15,621 nucleotides of DNA from an uncultured bacterium (GTDB taxonomy: Bacteria > Bacteroidota > Bacteroidia > Bacteroidales > Marinifilaceae): NCBI GenBank assembly GCA_905216195.1, contig CAJMSX010000064.1:1-15621 (forward strand), written 5' to 3'. Of the stretch, positions 5,240-13,346 are shown one piece after another. The notes under the pieces were generated by a model that had not been told where the DNA came from, ran no database searches, and worked only from the letters and a program-made list of their open reading frames with translations. The translations under genes were made by a program, and so were the position numbers. The first letter of the stretch is position 1; each line of letters starts with the position of its first letter.

Positions 5240-7396
5240 ATGAAACGGACGTTTGTATTAATTTTCGGATGGATTTCTTTGGCGGCTTTTTCTTTACAGG
5301 GTTCTCCCATAGAGAGGCTGTTGGAAAGAATCGACAAGGGAGCTTCGGCCAAATTCAGGATAGAATTGATGTCCGGGGATAAAGATTTTTTTGAGTTGGA
5401 TCAGGAAGGGGAGTTGGTGGTTGTGCGGGGGAATAATTACGTGAGTATTGCCACCGGGCTGAACTGGTATTTGAAGTATTATGCCGGTATTCACCTTTCT
5501 TGGAACGGGATGACGGCAAAATTACCGGCCAAACTTCCTCCTGTAACGAAAAAAGAAAGGCGGGAAACCGATTTAAAATACCGTTACGATTTTAACTACT
5601 GTACTTATTCCTATTCCATGGCATTCTGGGATTGGGAACGTTGGGAAAGGGAAATCGACTGGATGGTTTTGCACGGAGTGAATTTGCCTTTGTGTTTGAC
5701 GGGTACGGAAACGGTGTGGTATAATGTTTTAAAACAGTTGGGGTACCGCTCGGAAGAAATTAACGAATTTATTGCCGGTCCTGCGTTTCTGGCTTGGTGG
5801 CATATGAATAATCTGGAGGGTTGGGGAGGCCCCAATCCCGAACAATGGTATAAGCGGCAGTTGAGTTTACAGCAACGGATTTTAAACCGGATGAAAGAAT
5901 TCGGGATCGAGCCCGTTTTGCCGGGGTATGCGGGAATGCTTCCTCATCATGCAAAAGAGAAACTGGGCTTGGAAGTAACCGATCCGGGAACCTGGTGCGG
6001 CTACCGTCGTCCTGCCTTTTTGCAGCCTACCGATCCGGCTTTTCAAAGGATTGCCGGGCTGTATTATGCCGAGATGGAAAAGTTGTTCGGAAAAGCCCGT
6101 TTTTACGGTATGGATCCCTTTCATGAAGGAGGAAGTACGAAAGGAGTAGATTTAGCGGAAGCCGGAAAGTGTATTATGCAGGCCATGAAAAAGGCCAATC
6201 CCGAAGCGGTATGGGTCGTACAGGCCTGGCAGACGAATCCCCGTCCGGAAATGATAGAGGGCTTGAAAGCCGGTGATCTCCTGGTACTCGACTTATCGAG
6301 TGAAAACCGCCCGATGTGGGGAGATCCGGAATCTCCCTGGTACCGGGAGAAAGGATTTGGGAAACACGATTGGATATTTTGTATGTTACTGAATTTCGGA
6401 GGAAATGTCGGTATGTACGGTCGGATGGATCAGGTGATCGAGGGATATTATGCGGCCCGTAAGCATCCCGCCGGAGCTTGTTTACGGGGAGTGGGCATGA
6501 CGATGGAGGGAATAGAGAATAATCCGGTCATGTATGAATTGTTGTTGGAGTTACCCTGGCGTAAAGCTCCTTTTACGGCCGAAGATTGGATAGAAGGTTA
6601 TGTAAAAGCCCGGTACGGCACGGAGGATCCCACATTATCTGAAGCTTGGAGAATATTGGTGCATACGGCCTACAATTGTCCCCGGATTCAGGAAGGAACG
6701 GTAGAGTCTGTATTTTGTGCCCGTCCGGCGGAAAAGATCGGCAGTGTTTCTTCCTGGGGTACATCCCGTCTGTATTATCGTCCCGAAGAATTCCGGAAAG
6801 CCGCCGAACTGATGCTGGCCGTCGCCGACCGATACCGGGGAAACAACAATTTCGAATATGATTTGACCGATGTCGTACGTCAAGCCATTGCCGATAGAGG
6901 AAACGAATTGCAGCAAGAAGTGATGGTCGCTTACCGGGAGGGGAATCAGACGGATTTCCTGAGGTTGAAAGATCGGTTCCTCCGCCTGATCTTAGAACAG
7001 GATAAATTATTGTCGGGCAGGCGGGAATTTCGGCTGGGCCATTGGCTGGAACAAGCAAAAAATATATCGGAACATGAAGAAGAGAAACGGCTTTACGAAT
7101 GGAATGCCCGGGTGCAGATTACGACCTGGGGAAACCGGGTTGCTGCCGACGAAGGGGGGCTGAGGGATTATTCCCACCGGGAATGGGCCGGACTGTTAAA
7201 AGATTTTTATCACCTTCGCTGGAAGACTTATTTCGAAGTGTTGGAAGACCGAATGAATGGAAAAGAGAATAAAGAGATCGATTGGTATGCATTGGAGGAA
7301 GCCTGGACCTTGCAACGGAATTCTTATCCGGCTGAGCCCGAAGGAGAGGTGATTCCCCTGGCGCGGGAAGTTTACCGGAATGTATTTGAAAAGTGA
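5240..7396 (+). CDS. Secreted alpha-N-acetylglucosaminidase, glycoside hydrolase family GH89
   Basis: This 718-aa enzyme of the NAGLU family removes terminal alpha-linked N-acetylglucosamine. Likely substrates are heparan-type chains or alpha-GlcNAc-capped mucin glycans in the periplasm or at the cell surface. Residues 1-21 form a signal peptide (KR n-region, hydrophobic core, LQG end). The N-terminal NAGLU domain spans about 22-105, the TIM barrel about 115-440, and the helical C-terminal domain follows. Conserved blocks include YRYDFNYCTYSYSMAFWDW, HGVNLPL and FYGMDPFHEGG. The two catalytic glutamates correspond to E296 (PFHEGG) and E423 (MTMEGIENN); their spacing of 127 is close to the 130 of human NAGLU (E316/E446). 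The frame also opens with GTG at 5228, but ATG at 5240 gives the better signal peptide. It is a single-gene unit, not part of a visible SusCD locus. Confidence 0.94.
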   Translation: MKRTFVLIFGWISLAAFSLQGSPIERLLERIDKGASAKFRIELMSGDKDFFELDQEGELVVVRGNNYVSIATGLNWYLKYYAGIHLSWNGMTAKLPAKLPPVTKKERRETDLKYRYDFNYCTYSYSMAFWDWERWEREIDWMVLHGVNLPLCLTGTETVWYNVLKQLGYRSEEINEFIAGPAFLAWWHMNNLEGWGGPNPEQWYKRQLSLQQRILNRMKEFGIEPVLPGYAGMLPHHAKEKLGLEVTDPGTWCGYRRPAFLQPTDPAFQRIAGLYYAEMEKLFGKARFYGMDPFHEGGSTKGVDLAEAGKCIMQAMKKANPEAVWVVQAWQTNPRPEMIEGLKAGDLLVLDLSSENRPMWGDPESPWYREKGFGKHDWIFCMLLNFGGNVGMYGRMDQVIEGYYAARKHPAGACLRGVGMTMEGIENNPVMYELLLELPWRKAPFTAEDWIEGYVKARYGTEDPTLSEAWRILVHTAYNCPRIQEGTVESVFCARPAEKIGSVSSWGTSRLYYRPEEFRKAAELMLAVADRYRGNNNFEYDLTDVVRQAIADRGNELQQEVMVAYREGNQTDFLRLKDRFLRLILEQDKLLSGRREFRLGHWLEQAKNISEHEEEKRLYEWNARVQITTWGNRVAADEGGLRDYSHREWAGLLKDFYHLRWKTYFEVLEDRMNGKENKEIDWYALEEAWTLQRNSYPAEPEGEVIPLAREVYRNVFEK

Positions 7397-7468
7397 GGGA
7401 AATGGCAGTCCGGAAATCCCGCTCTACGCAGGAAAAAGAAGGATAGAAGGGGAACGGTGTCGCATTGA

Positions 7469-7497
7469 AAGGGCTGTACCGCTACCGGTACGCCCTT
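7469..7497. terminator. Strong hairpin between convergent genes, candidate bidirectional terminator
   Basis: AAGGGC, a bulged T and GTACC pair with GGTAC and GCCCTT around the six-base loop GCTACC, giving 11 base pairs. The hairpin lies between the ends of the convergent GH89 and beta-barrel genes. It is followed by CGAAAAAA on the plus strand and TTTC on the minus strand, so a long U-tract is missing. Termination is inferred from position and stability. Confidence 0.5.
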
Positions 7498-7524
7498 CGA
7501 AAAAATGTGGTTGCTCAGTAAGAG

Positions 7525-8109
7525 TTAAATGATTTTCAGTCCTAAAGTAAAATTAAAGGAACGGGGAGATTTGATTTTTATGCCGTTATCGTTCTGGAAT
7601 TTCTTAAATCCTTTTTCATAATCGATATCGAAAGTCAACTTCCATACATCGACTCCGATGCCGACTTTACCGTTCCACATAACTTTATCGTTATCAATCG
7701 CGTTTCCGAAGTCGCCTTTATCCCATTTCAATTTTCCGGTAAAAGAGGCGACCGGTCCGAGGAATGCCCTTAACTTGAGGACGGGGAAATCTAAGATGTA
7801 AAGCCCTACCATTACCGGAACATCGAAGGAGTTGTATTTCAAGGCGCTTTTGTCCGTCGCGTTTTCAACTTCTCCTTCCTTATGCGAGTAGTTCAATGCC
7901 GGTTCTACATAAAGAGGTCCCAGATTGATGCGGGCGAACGCTCCTATCATGTATCCGGTTCGGGAGCCCGTCTTGAGTACGGTGGGAATATCGTTTACTT
8001 TGATCCGGGTGTTGGAAATACCTCCATGGATACCGATATTCAGGGGAGACTGGGCGATTACGGCATAGGAACCCAGGCAGAGGGCCAGTAAAATAAGAAT
8101 TTTTCTCAT
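7525..8109 (-). CDS. Small outer-membrane beta-barrel protein (PorT/OmpW-like size class)
   Basis: This 194-aa protein has a clear signal peptide (MRKILILLALCLGSYAVIAQ, cleavage near residue 20). The rest alternates short amphipathic strands and turns, typical of an eight-stranded outer-membrane barrel of the Bacteroidota OMP_b-brl type: GIHGGISNTRI, GYMIGAFARINLGPLYVEPALNYSH, VPVMVGLYIL and KVGIGVDVWKLTFDIDYEKGF. It closes with the terminal strand FNFTLGLKII. No catalytic motif is seen and the function is unknown. The gene stands alone, facing the GH89 gene, with no evidence of an operon. ATG at 8109 is supported by the signal peptide. The mature barrel of about 174 residues is on the short side for the family but looks complete. 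Confidence 0.8.
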   Translation of the reverse strand: MRKILILLALCLGSYAVIAQSPLNIGIHGGISNTRIKVNDIPTVLKTGSRTGYMIGAFARINLGPLYVEPALNYSHKEGEVENATDKSALKYNSFDVPVMVGLYILDFPVLKLRAFLGPVASFTGKLKWDKGDFGNAIDNDKVMWNGKVGIGVDVWKLTFDIDYEKGFKKFQNDNGIKIKSPRSFNFTLGLKII

Positions 8110-8182
8110 GTTTTGTTCATTTTAATTTAGACACATCGTTTTTTGGAAAATGGGTGAAAGGGCATACTTCCCCTCTCTTCTT

Positions 8183-8213
8183 CCGGTCACAAAGGTGTTT
8201 TTCTTTGTACCGG
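8183..8213. terminator. Inverted repeat downstream of the RNA methyltransferase gene
   Basis: CCGGT, a bulged C and ACAAAG pair with CTTTGTACCGG to give an 11-bp stem with an 8-nt loop. It sits 15 nt past the stop of the minus-strand methyltransferase gene and about 75 bp upstream of the beta-barrel gene. A terminator for the former is the simplest reading, although no U-tract follows on the minus strand. It could instead be an operator for the latter. Confidence 0.4.
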
Positions 8214-8227
8214 CAAAATTAAAAATA

Positions 8228-9001
8228 TTATCCTTTACTATAAAATTTTCTTTTAAATTCGGACAAGATTATTCCGGTTGCTACTCCCACATTCAGAGAT
8301 TCCGTGGAGTTTTCATTTTCTGCAAAGCTGGGGATCGTCAGCCGTTTATCGATTTGTTTTTCTATTTCAGGCCGGATTCCGCTTCCTTCGTTTCCCATCA
8401 CAATAAAACCCGAAGCGTTCAAAGAAGTCCGGTAAATGTTATCTCCCTCCAGAAAAGTGCCGTAACAGCAAAAACCCGGAGCTCTGAATTCCTGCAACAA
8501 AGGGAGGATTTCGGTGTAGATGACTTTTACCCTGAACAAGGCTCCCATACTGGCTTGTACACATTTCGGATTATAGCTTCCGGCACAATCGCTGTCGCAA
8601 AAAACGTGACGAATGCCGAACCAATCTGAGACCCGGAGGATGGTTCCCAGATTTCCGGGGTCCTGGATGCCGTTGAGGATCAAAGAGAGGCTGTGGCCTA
8701 TATCGGCTTTCTGATACTGCGGTTGAGGAATCCGGGCTAAGGCTATGACTTCCGGAGGGGATGGGAAATTGGATAGGGTCCTCATTTCCCGGGCATTTAC
8801 TTCGACGATATTCCAGTTTTTAAGGAGAGCGCGGTTTTTTTCGATCCACTCGGGGCAGGCAATGACCGAATCGATATCCAGGTCGGAAAGCAGCAATTCC
8901 TTAACCAGCTTTTCTCCCTCGGTTTTAAAGAGATTATATTTGTCTCTGAATTTCTTTTTTTCGAGACTTTGAATTATTTTTGTTACGTGTTTGCTAAGCA
9001 T
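8228..9001 (-). CDS. TrmH/SpoU-family RNA 2'-O-methyltransferase
   Basis: This 257-aa protein has the SPOUT layout of rRNA/tRNA ribose methyltransferases. An N-terminal substrate-binding region (about 1-95, with KYNLFKTEGEKLVKELL) is followed by a knotted SAM-binding domain. All three SpoU motifs are visible: motif 1 as NGIQDPGNLGTILR (110-123), motif 2 as IVMGNEGSGI (200-209) and motif 3 as IPSFAENENSTESLNVGVA (223-241). It should transfer methyl from SAM to a ribose 2'-OH. By similarity it resembles 23S rRNA Gm methylases such as RlmB or TsnR-like proteins, but the exact target cannot be read from sequence. Start ATG at 9001 fits the usual family start. It diverges from the tamL-like gene across only 44 bp. 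Confidence 0.92.
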   Translation of the reverse strand: MLSKHVTKIIQSLEKKKFRDKYNLFKTEGEKLVKELLLSDLDIDSVIACPEWIEKNRALLKNWNIVEVNAREMRTLSNFPSPPEVIALARIPQPQYQKADIGHSLSLILNGIQDPGNLGTILRVSDWFGIRHVFCDSDCAGSYNPKCVQASMGALFRVKVIYTEILPLLQEFRAPGFCCYGTFLEGDNIYRTSLNASGFIVMGNEGSGIRPEIEKQIDKRLTIPSFAENENSTESLNVGVATGIILSEFKRKFYSKG

Positions 9002-9045
9002 ACCGATACTTGAATAAGCTACAAAATTATAATATTTTTTGGTAA

Positions 9046-11361
9046 TTGGAGAGGCATCCCGGATATAAGGTAGTACTTATCCTTTTTTTGTATTGTTTGT
9101 TTCATTCCTGTTCGCCGACTAAATATATCGCTGAAAAGGAATATTTGTTGAACAAGGTGACGGTCAGTATGGAGGATAAGCATGTAAGCAGGGCGGAGAT
9201 AAAGAAAAATATTCGTCAGAAACCGAATACCCGTATTCTTGGTGTGGCTCGTTTTCATTTAGGTTTGTATAATCTGAGCGGAAGAAAGGAAGAAAAGCGG
9301 CTGAATAAATGGCTGCGTACGATCGGAGAAGCTCCCGTGGTTTATAGTCCCTTCCTTACCGATCGCAGCACCACTCAAATAAAATTATATCTTCATAACA
9401 AAGGTTATTACGACGCGGTAGTGACGGATTCCGTACAGTTTAGGAAGAAAAGAGCTTACGTGACGTATTTTGTTACTCCCGGGCCTCAAACGATGATTTC
9501 CGATTTCCATCTGACGGACCGGCATCAGTACGTGCGGAATGAGTTGGCGGATTCCACCCTTTTGATGCGGGAAGTCCGGGCTGATTCCGTAAATACGCTG
9601 CTCCGGGCCGGAGACCCTTTGGATATTGAAGTTATGGATCAGGAAAGAGAGCGGGTTACCCGTATGCTGAGAGAAAAAGGGTATTTTAATTTTTCTAAGA
9701 ATTTTATTCAGTTTTATGCAGATACGGTTCGTAGCCGGGAAAAAGCGCGTTTACTGATGAGTATCCTGAATAGTCCGGCTGATTCCAACGCCTACCGGAA
9801 GTACCGGATAGAAAAAATCAATATAAATTTTGATTACGATCCTCTGGTGATTTTTACGGGTGCCGATACTTTATATTCGGATTCTTTATTCGGGGATTAT
9901 GAAATTTATTATAAGGATAAATTGAAAATCAAGCCCAAACTCATTACGGAAACTATTCAGTTTAAAAAGGGTGAACTCTACAATGTGCAAAAAGTGCTGG
10001 ATTCTTATTCCCGCTTACAGGCCTTGAATTTGTTCAAGTTTATCAATATCGTTTTCCGGGAGCAGGAAGATGCCGCGGGGGGAGAAAAAAAATTAGTTTG
10101 TGAGATACAGTTAACGCCTATCAAGAGACAGTCCTATAATGTTTTTTTGGAAGGCACACATAATTCGGGAAATATCGGAGTAGGAGGGAATTTTACCTAT
10201 AACCATCGCAACCTTTTTAAAAGCGGAGAAAATTTAAGCCTGAGTTTGTGGGGGGCTTTGAAAAAAGAGCGTTTTAACGAAGGAAAAATATTCAGTACCC
10301 GGGAATTGGGAGCGGAAGTGAAATTGATCTCGCCTCAGTTCTGGGTTCCCTTTTTGCGGTTAGCGGAATTCAGACGGAACTATGCACCGAAAACCTCTGT
10401 TTCTCTGTCGTATAGTTATGAATATACGCCGTTTTATGACCGGCGGATTGCCAGTGTTAAATTCGGTTATCTATGGCGGAAAGCCAATCAAAAATGGCGG
10501 TATACCTTCGATTTGATCGATTTGAATTATGTGATGATGCAAAAAGTGGATTCGGCTTTTATTTCAGGCTTAAAAAATGAATATGTGAAAAGCGCTTACA
10601 CCAGTCACATGATTTTATCCGCTAACTTTTCGGCTGTGTTTACGGATCAGCAATTGAATGCGCCCGGGAATTTCAACTATTTCCGCGGGAATCTGGAGTC
10701 TTCGGGAAATTTGCTGTGGGCTTTGGACCATGCTTTTCAGGTCGGGAAGACTTTTAAGAAAGACGAACGTTATTATGAAATGTTAGGAGTAAGGTATGCG
10801 CAATATATTAAAATCGACGGTGAATATCGCTTCAATCATTTTTTAAATAAAGCCAATACGCTGGTATACCGGGTGTTTTTAGGCTGCGGTTATCCCTACG
10901 GCAATATGAAAGTGTTGCCGTTCGAAGAAGCTTATTACGGTGGGGGGGCTAACGGTATCCGGGCCTGGCAGTCCCGTACATTGGGCCCCGGTTCCTATGT
11001 GGCTGAGAATAACTATCCCAACAGTGTGGGGGATTTTAAACTAGAAGTCAATGTGGAATACCGCTACAAGCTGTTTTGGCTGCTGGAAGGAGCGTTTTTT
11101 ATAGATTCCGGAAACATCTGGAATATTAATCGTTACGAAGATCGGCGGGGATCCCGGCTGACGGGGGAGTTTTACAAACAGATAGCGGTGGGGACAGGAG
11201 TCGGCCTCCGGTTGGATGCCAATTTTTTCCTGTTGCGCTTCGACTGGGGGATTAAAATGAGGGACCCGGCGAAACCGGAACGTCAGCGTTTCGTATTGTT
11301 CGATAACGGAAAGTGGATGAAACACACCGTCTTCAATATAGCGATAGGGTATCCGTTTTAG
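9046..11361 (+). CDS. tamL: TamL-type BamA/TamA-superfamily outer-membrane lipoprotein, TTG start
   Basis: This 771-aa member of the BamA/TamA (surface antigen D15) superfamily probably takes part in outer-membrane protein or envelope assembly together with a TamB-like partner. The N-terminus is a lipoprotein signal ending in LFHSC, and the mature form would begin CSPTKYIAEKEYLLNKV, typical of Bacteroidota TamL. POTRA-like repeats occupy about 60-370, and a 16-stranded barrel follows to the C-terminus. The barrel contains the family block YGGGANGIRAWQSRTLGPGSY near 630-650 and ends with FNIAIGYPF. The start is unusual. The frame opens after a TAA at 9043, the first codon after that is TTG at 9046, and the first in-frame ATG lies more than 100 bp further on and would delete the signal. 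I therefore accept TTG. The assignment to TamL rather than another BamA paralogue is from the lipobox and length. Confidence 0.88.
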   Translation: MERHPGYKVVLILFLYCLFHSCSPTKYIAEKEYLLNKVTVSMEDKHVSRAEIKKNIRQKPNTRILGVARFHLGLYNLSGRKEEKRLNKWLRTIGEAPVVYSPFLTDRSTTQIKLYLHNKGYYDAVVTDSVQFRKKRAYVTYFVTPGPQTMISDFHLTDRHQYVRNELADSTLLMREVRADSVNTLLRAGDPLDIEVMDQERERVTRMLREKGYFNFSKNFIQFYADTVRSREKARLLMSILNSPADSNAYRKYRIEKININFDYDPLVIFTGADTLYSDSLFGDYEIYYKDKLKIKPKLITETIQFKKGELYNVQKVLDSYSRLQALNLFKFINIVFREQEDAAGGEKKLVCEIQLTPIKRQSYNVFLEGTHNSGNIGVGGNFTYNHRNLFKSGENLSLSLWGALKKERFNEGKIFSTRELGAEVKLISPQFWVPFLRLAEFRRNYAPKTSVSLSYSYEYTPFYDRRIASVKFGYLWRKANQKWRYTFDLIDLNYVMMQKVDSAFISGLKNEYVKSAYTSHMILSANFSAVFTDQQLNAPGNFNYFRGNLESSGNLLWALDHAFQVGKTFKKDERYYEMLGVRYAQYIKIDGEYRFNHFLNKANTLVYRVFLGCGYPYGNMKVLPFEEAYYGGGANGIRAWQSRTLGPGSYVAENNYPNSVGDFKLEVNVEYRYKLFWLLEGAFFIDSGNIWNINRYEDRRGSRLTGEFYKQIAVGTGVGLRLDANFFLLRFDWGIKMRDPAKPERQRFVLFDNGKWMKHTVFNIAIGYPF

Positions 11362-11399
11362 GCGGAAAAGTTTTTTATTTAATTTTTAAATTCAATCGG

Positions 11400-12341
11400 A
11401 TGTTGTCGGTAATCGTTGCTTATATGTCCTTATTTTTCCAGGTACTGGCTGCCGGAATAGCGATCAGTTTGTTTAAAAGGACCAAGTTCAATTCTTCCTG
11501 GATTCTCATTTCCTCGGGGTTTATTTTGATGGTAGTGGCCCGGACGTTCGAACTTTTCCCCACCATTTATCCGGAATGGGGGGACGAACTGTCGATTGTA
11601 CAGCGTTGGCTGGCGTTTATTATTTCCCTGGTACTTTTGATCGGGGTGTTCTATATCCGGAAGATTTTTCAATTTATGCGGAGATTGGAGGAGCTCCGCA
11701 GGGAAACTGAAAATAAAGTGCTTTCGGCGGTTATCCGGACGGAAGAGCAGGAAAGGCAACGTTTTGCCAAAGAATTACATGACGGTTTGGGCCCTTTACT
11801 GAGTGTCATTAAAATGCTGGTTTCCGGTTTGGATGCCCAAAGTTCTTCTGAAGTGAACGAAAAAATAAAGCAAAACTTAAGACAAGCCGTAGATGAGGCT
11901 ATTGTAAGTGTCAGGGATATTTCTTCTACCATCAGCCCGCATATTCTGGATAATTTCGGATTGAAGGAAGCGGTGAGTTCCTTTGTTCAAAAGTTGCGTT
12001 CTGCCAAAGGGATAGATATCCGGTTTATGAGCAATATCGGGAATGCCCGGTATAGTTATAACGTGGAAGTGATTATGTACAGGGTAATTTGTGAGCTGAT
12101 CAACAATACGTTAAGGCATGCCGAGGCGAAGAAAATAAAAATCGGCTTGCAGGCGAAAGAGGACGGTCTTTATCTGACGTATACCGATGACGGTATCGGA
12201 TTTAACGTAAACCGGGAAGCTACCCGATACGGCATGGGCCTGGATAATATGCAGTATCGGCTGAGGTCGGCTAACGGAGACATCGAAATTATCAGTGAAC
12301 GTGGTAAGGGAATGCAAGCGAAAGGATTTATCAAACTTTAG
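11400..12341 (+). CDS. Membrane sensor histidine kinase, HisKA_3/NarX-DesK type
   Basis: This 313-aa sensor kinase has three predicted membrane helices (about 3-25, 32-54 and 67-87) with almost no periplasmic loop, so it may sense a membrane or intramembrane signal. A short coiled coil (about 88-115) leads to the HisKA_3 dimerisation box ERQRFAKELHDGLGPLLS, where H127 is the phosphorylated histidine. The ATP-binding domain shows the N-box ELINNTLRHAEA (from 232), the G1 box DDGIGF (263-268) and the G2 box YGMGLDNM. All residues needed for activity are visible. I take ATG at 11400; an ATG at 11313 would extend the frame back into tamL and lacks family support. It begins 38 bp after tamL and is followed after 89 bp by its likely partner regulator, so the three genes may be one transcription unit. 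Confidence 0.92.
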   Translation: MLSVIVAYMSLFFQVLAAGIAISLFKRTKFNSSWILISSGFILMVVARTFELFPTIYPEWGDELSIVQRWLAFIISLVLLIGVFYIRKIFQFMRRLEELRRETENKVLSAVIRTEEQERQRFAKELHDGLGPLLSVIKMLVSGLDAQSSSEVNEKIKQNLRQAVDEAIVSVRDISSTISPHILDNFGLKEAVSSFVQKLRSAKGIDIRFMSNIGNARYSYNVEVIMYRVICELINNTLRHAEAKKIKIGLQAKEDGLYLTYTDDGIGFNVNREATRYGMGLDNMQYRLRSANGDIEIISERGKGMQAKGFIKL

Positions 12342-12430
12342 GCTTCCTCCAAAGCCCCGGTTTGGGAAGATGACGATATTTTTTTAATTTTACCCCTCTT
12401 TCTATCGAAGAAACACTTAAACGGTTGGAT

Positions 12431-13081
12431 ATGCAAAAATTGAGGATATACCTGGTGGACGATCATAAATTGTTTCGGGAAGGACTGAAATTACTCTTGT
12501 CTACTCAAGATTTTGTCCATCATATTTATGAAGCTTCCAACGGGAAGGAATTTATTGAAAATTTATCTTTTGTAGATTGTGATGTGGTGTTGATGGATAT
12601 TGAAATGCCGGAAATGAACGGGATAGATGCTACCCGCGAAGCTTTGCATATGAGACCGAACCTGAAAGTGATCGTACTCTCCATGTATGGAGACGAGCAG
12701 TATTATTACAAAATGATCGATGCAGGAGCGAAAGGGTTTATGTTGAAAAACAGCGGTATCGAAAATGTGGTCACCGCTATAAAAAAAGTAGCTGCCGGAG
12801 AAAATTTCTTTTCCGAAGAATTGTTATTCAACATTCTGAATACCATACGGGATAATACAAAAGCTGAAGCGACGCTTCCCGATAATGAAATTTCCGACCG
12901 GGAAATGGAAATTCTGTATCATGTCTGCAAAGGAGAATCCAATCAGGAAATTGCCGACGAACTTTTTATCAGTAAGCGTACGGTCGATAAGCATCGTGCC
13001 AACTTATTGAGTAAGACCGGTTGCCGGAATACGGCTGCTTTAGTGATGTATGCGATTAAAAATAAAATAATCGATATCTGA
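12431..13081 (+). CDS. NarL/LuxR-family response regulator
   Basis: This 216-aa two-domain regulator has an N-terminal receiver domain (1-120) carrying the acidic pair D10-D11, phospho-acceptor D56 in VVLMDIEMPEMNG, switch residue S84 and K106. The C-terminal LuxR-type helix-turn-helix (about 150-210) is intact, with ISDREMEIL, ESNQEIADELFISKRTVDKHRANL and the end AALVMYAIKNKI. It should bind DNA as a dimer when phosphorylated, most likely by the histidine kinase encoded immediately upstream. The frame also opens at TTG 12425, but ATG 12431 starts the normal receiver sequence MQKLRIYLVDDH. Targets are not known; tamL and the following SusC-like gene are the nearest candidates. Nothing is truncated. 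Confidence 0.94.
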   Translation: MQKLRIYLVDDHKLFREGLKLLLSTQDFVHHIYEASNGKEFIENLSFVDCDVVLMDIEMPEMNGIDATREALHMRPNLKVIVLSMYGDEQYYYKMIDAGAKGFMLKNSGIENVVTAIKKVAAGENFFSEELLFNILNTIRDNTKAEATLPDNEISDREMEILYHVCKGESNQEIADELFISKRTVDKHRANLLSKTGCRNTAALVMYAIKNKIIDI

Positions 13082-13346
13082 ATCGATTTTTGCGGTACCG
13101 GGTTGATTTTTCCTAGTGTAATGGAACGGTATCCTCTTTTTCTTTAAGAACGGTAAATTTCTTTTTTGCCGGGATAAAGATCCCTTATTTCCACATCCTG
13201 TCTTTCAGGAACCGATTCGTTTTTTTTCAATCTGTTTTTATTTCCCTGTTAAAATTAAGATTTGTTGTAACCCGTTTAGCCTTCTTTCGTTAAACAACAC
13301 AAAAAGTTTCAAAAGCGGATTTATAAACTAAACTAAATTAAAATTT
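13082..13346. other. 265-bp intergenic region without a gene, with weak stem-loops
   Basis: No coding region is supported here. Two small stem-loops are visible: GGGAT-AAAG-ATCCC (13171-13184) followed by TTATTT, and TCCTG-TCTTT-CAGGA (13196-13210) with a run of eight T starting about 9 nt later. Either could end transcription of the response-regulator gene. The SusC promoter must lie in the AT-rich 3' half. A TTTG at 13261-13264 is present, but I cannot pair it with a good -7 box at the correct spacing. Confidence 0.4.

Noticed and set aside
6573..7058. A 161-codon minus-strand open frame
   Set aside because: It is antisense to the C-terminal domain of the GH89 gene, is low in conserved character, and has no start context.
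8187..8220. Bacteroidota promoter (TTTG...CACCTTTG) for the beta-barrel gene
   Set aside because: The spacing is only 16 bp and both boxes fall inside the perfect inverted repeat, so the match is likely a by-product of that structure.
11313..11399. 29-residue N-terminal extension of the histidine kinase overlapping tamL
   Set aside because: The extension is translated from the tamL coding end in another frame; ATG 11400 begins directly with the first membrane helix.
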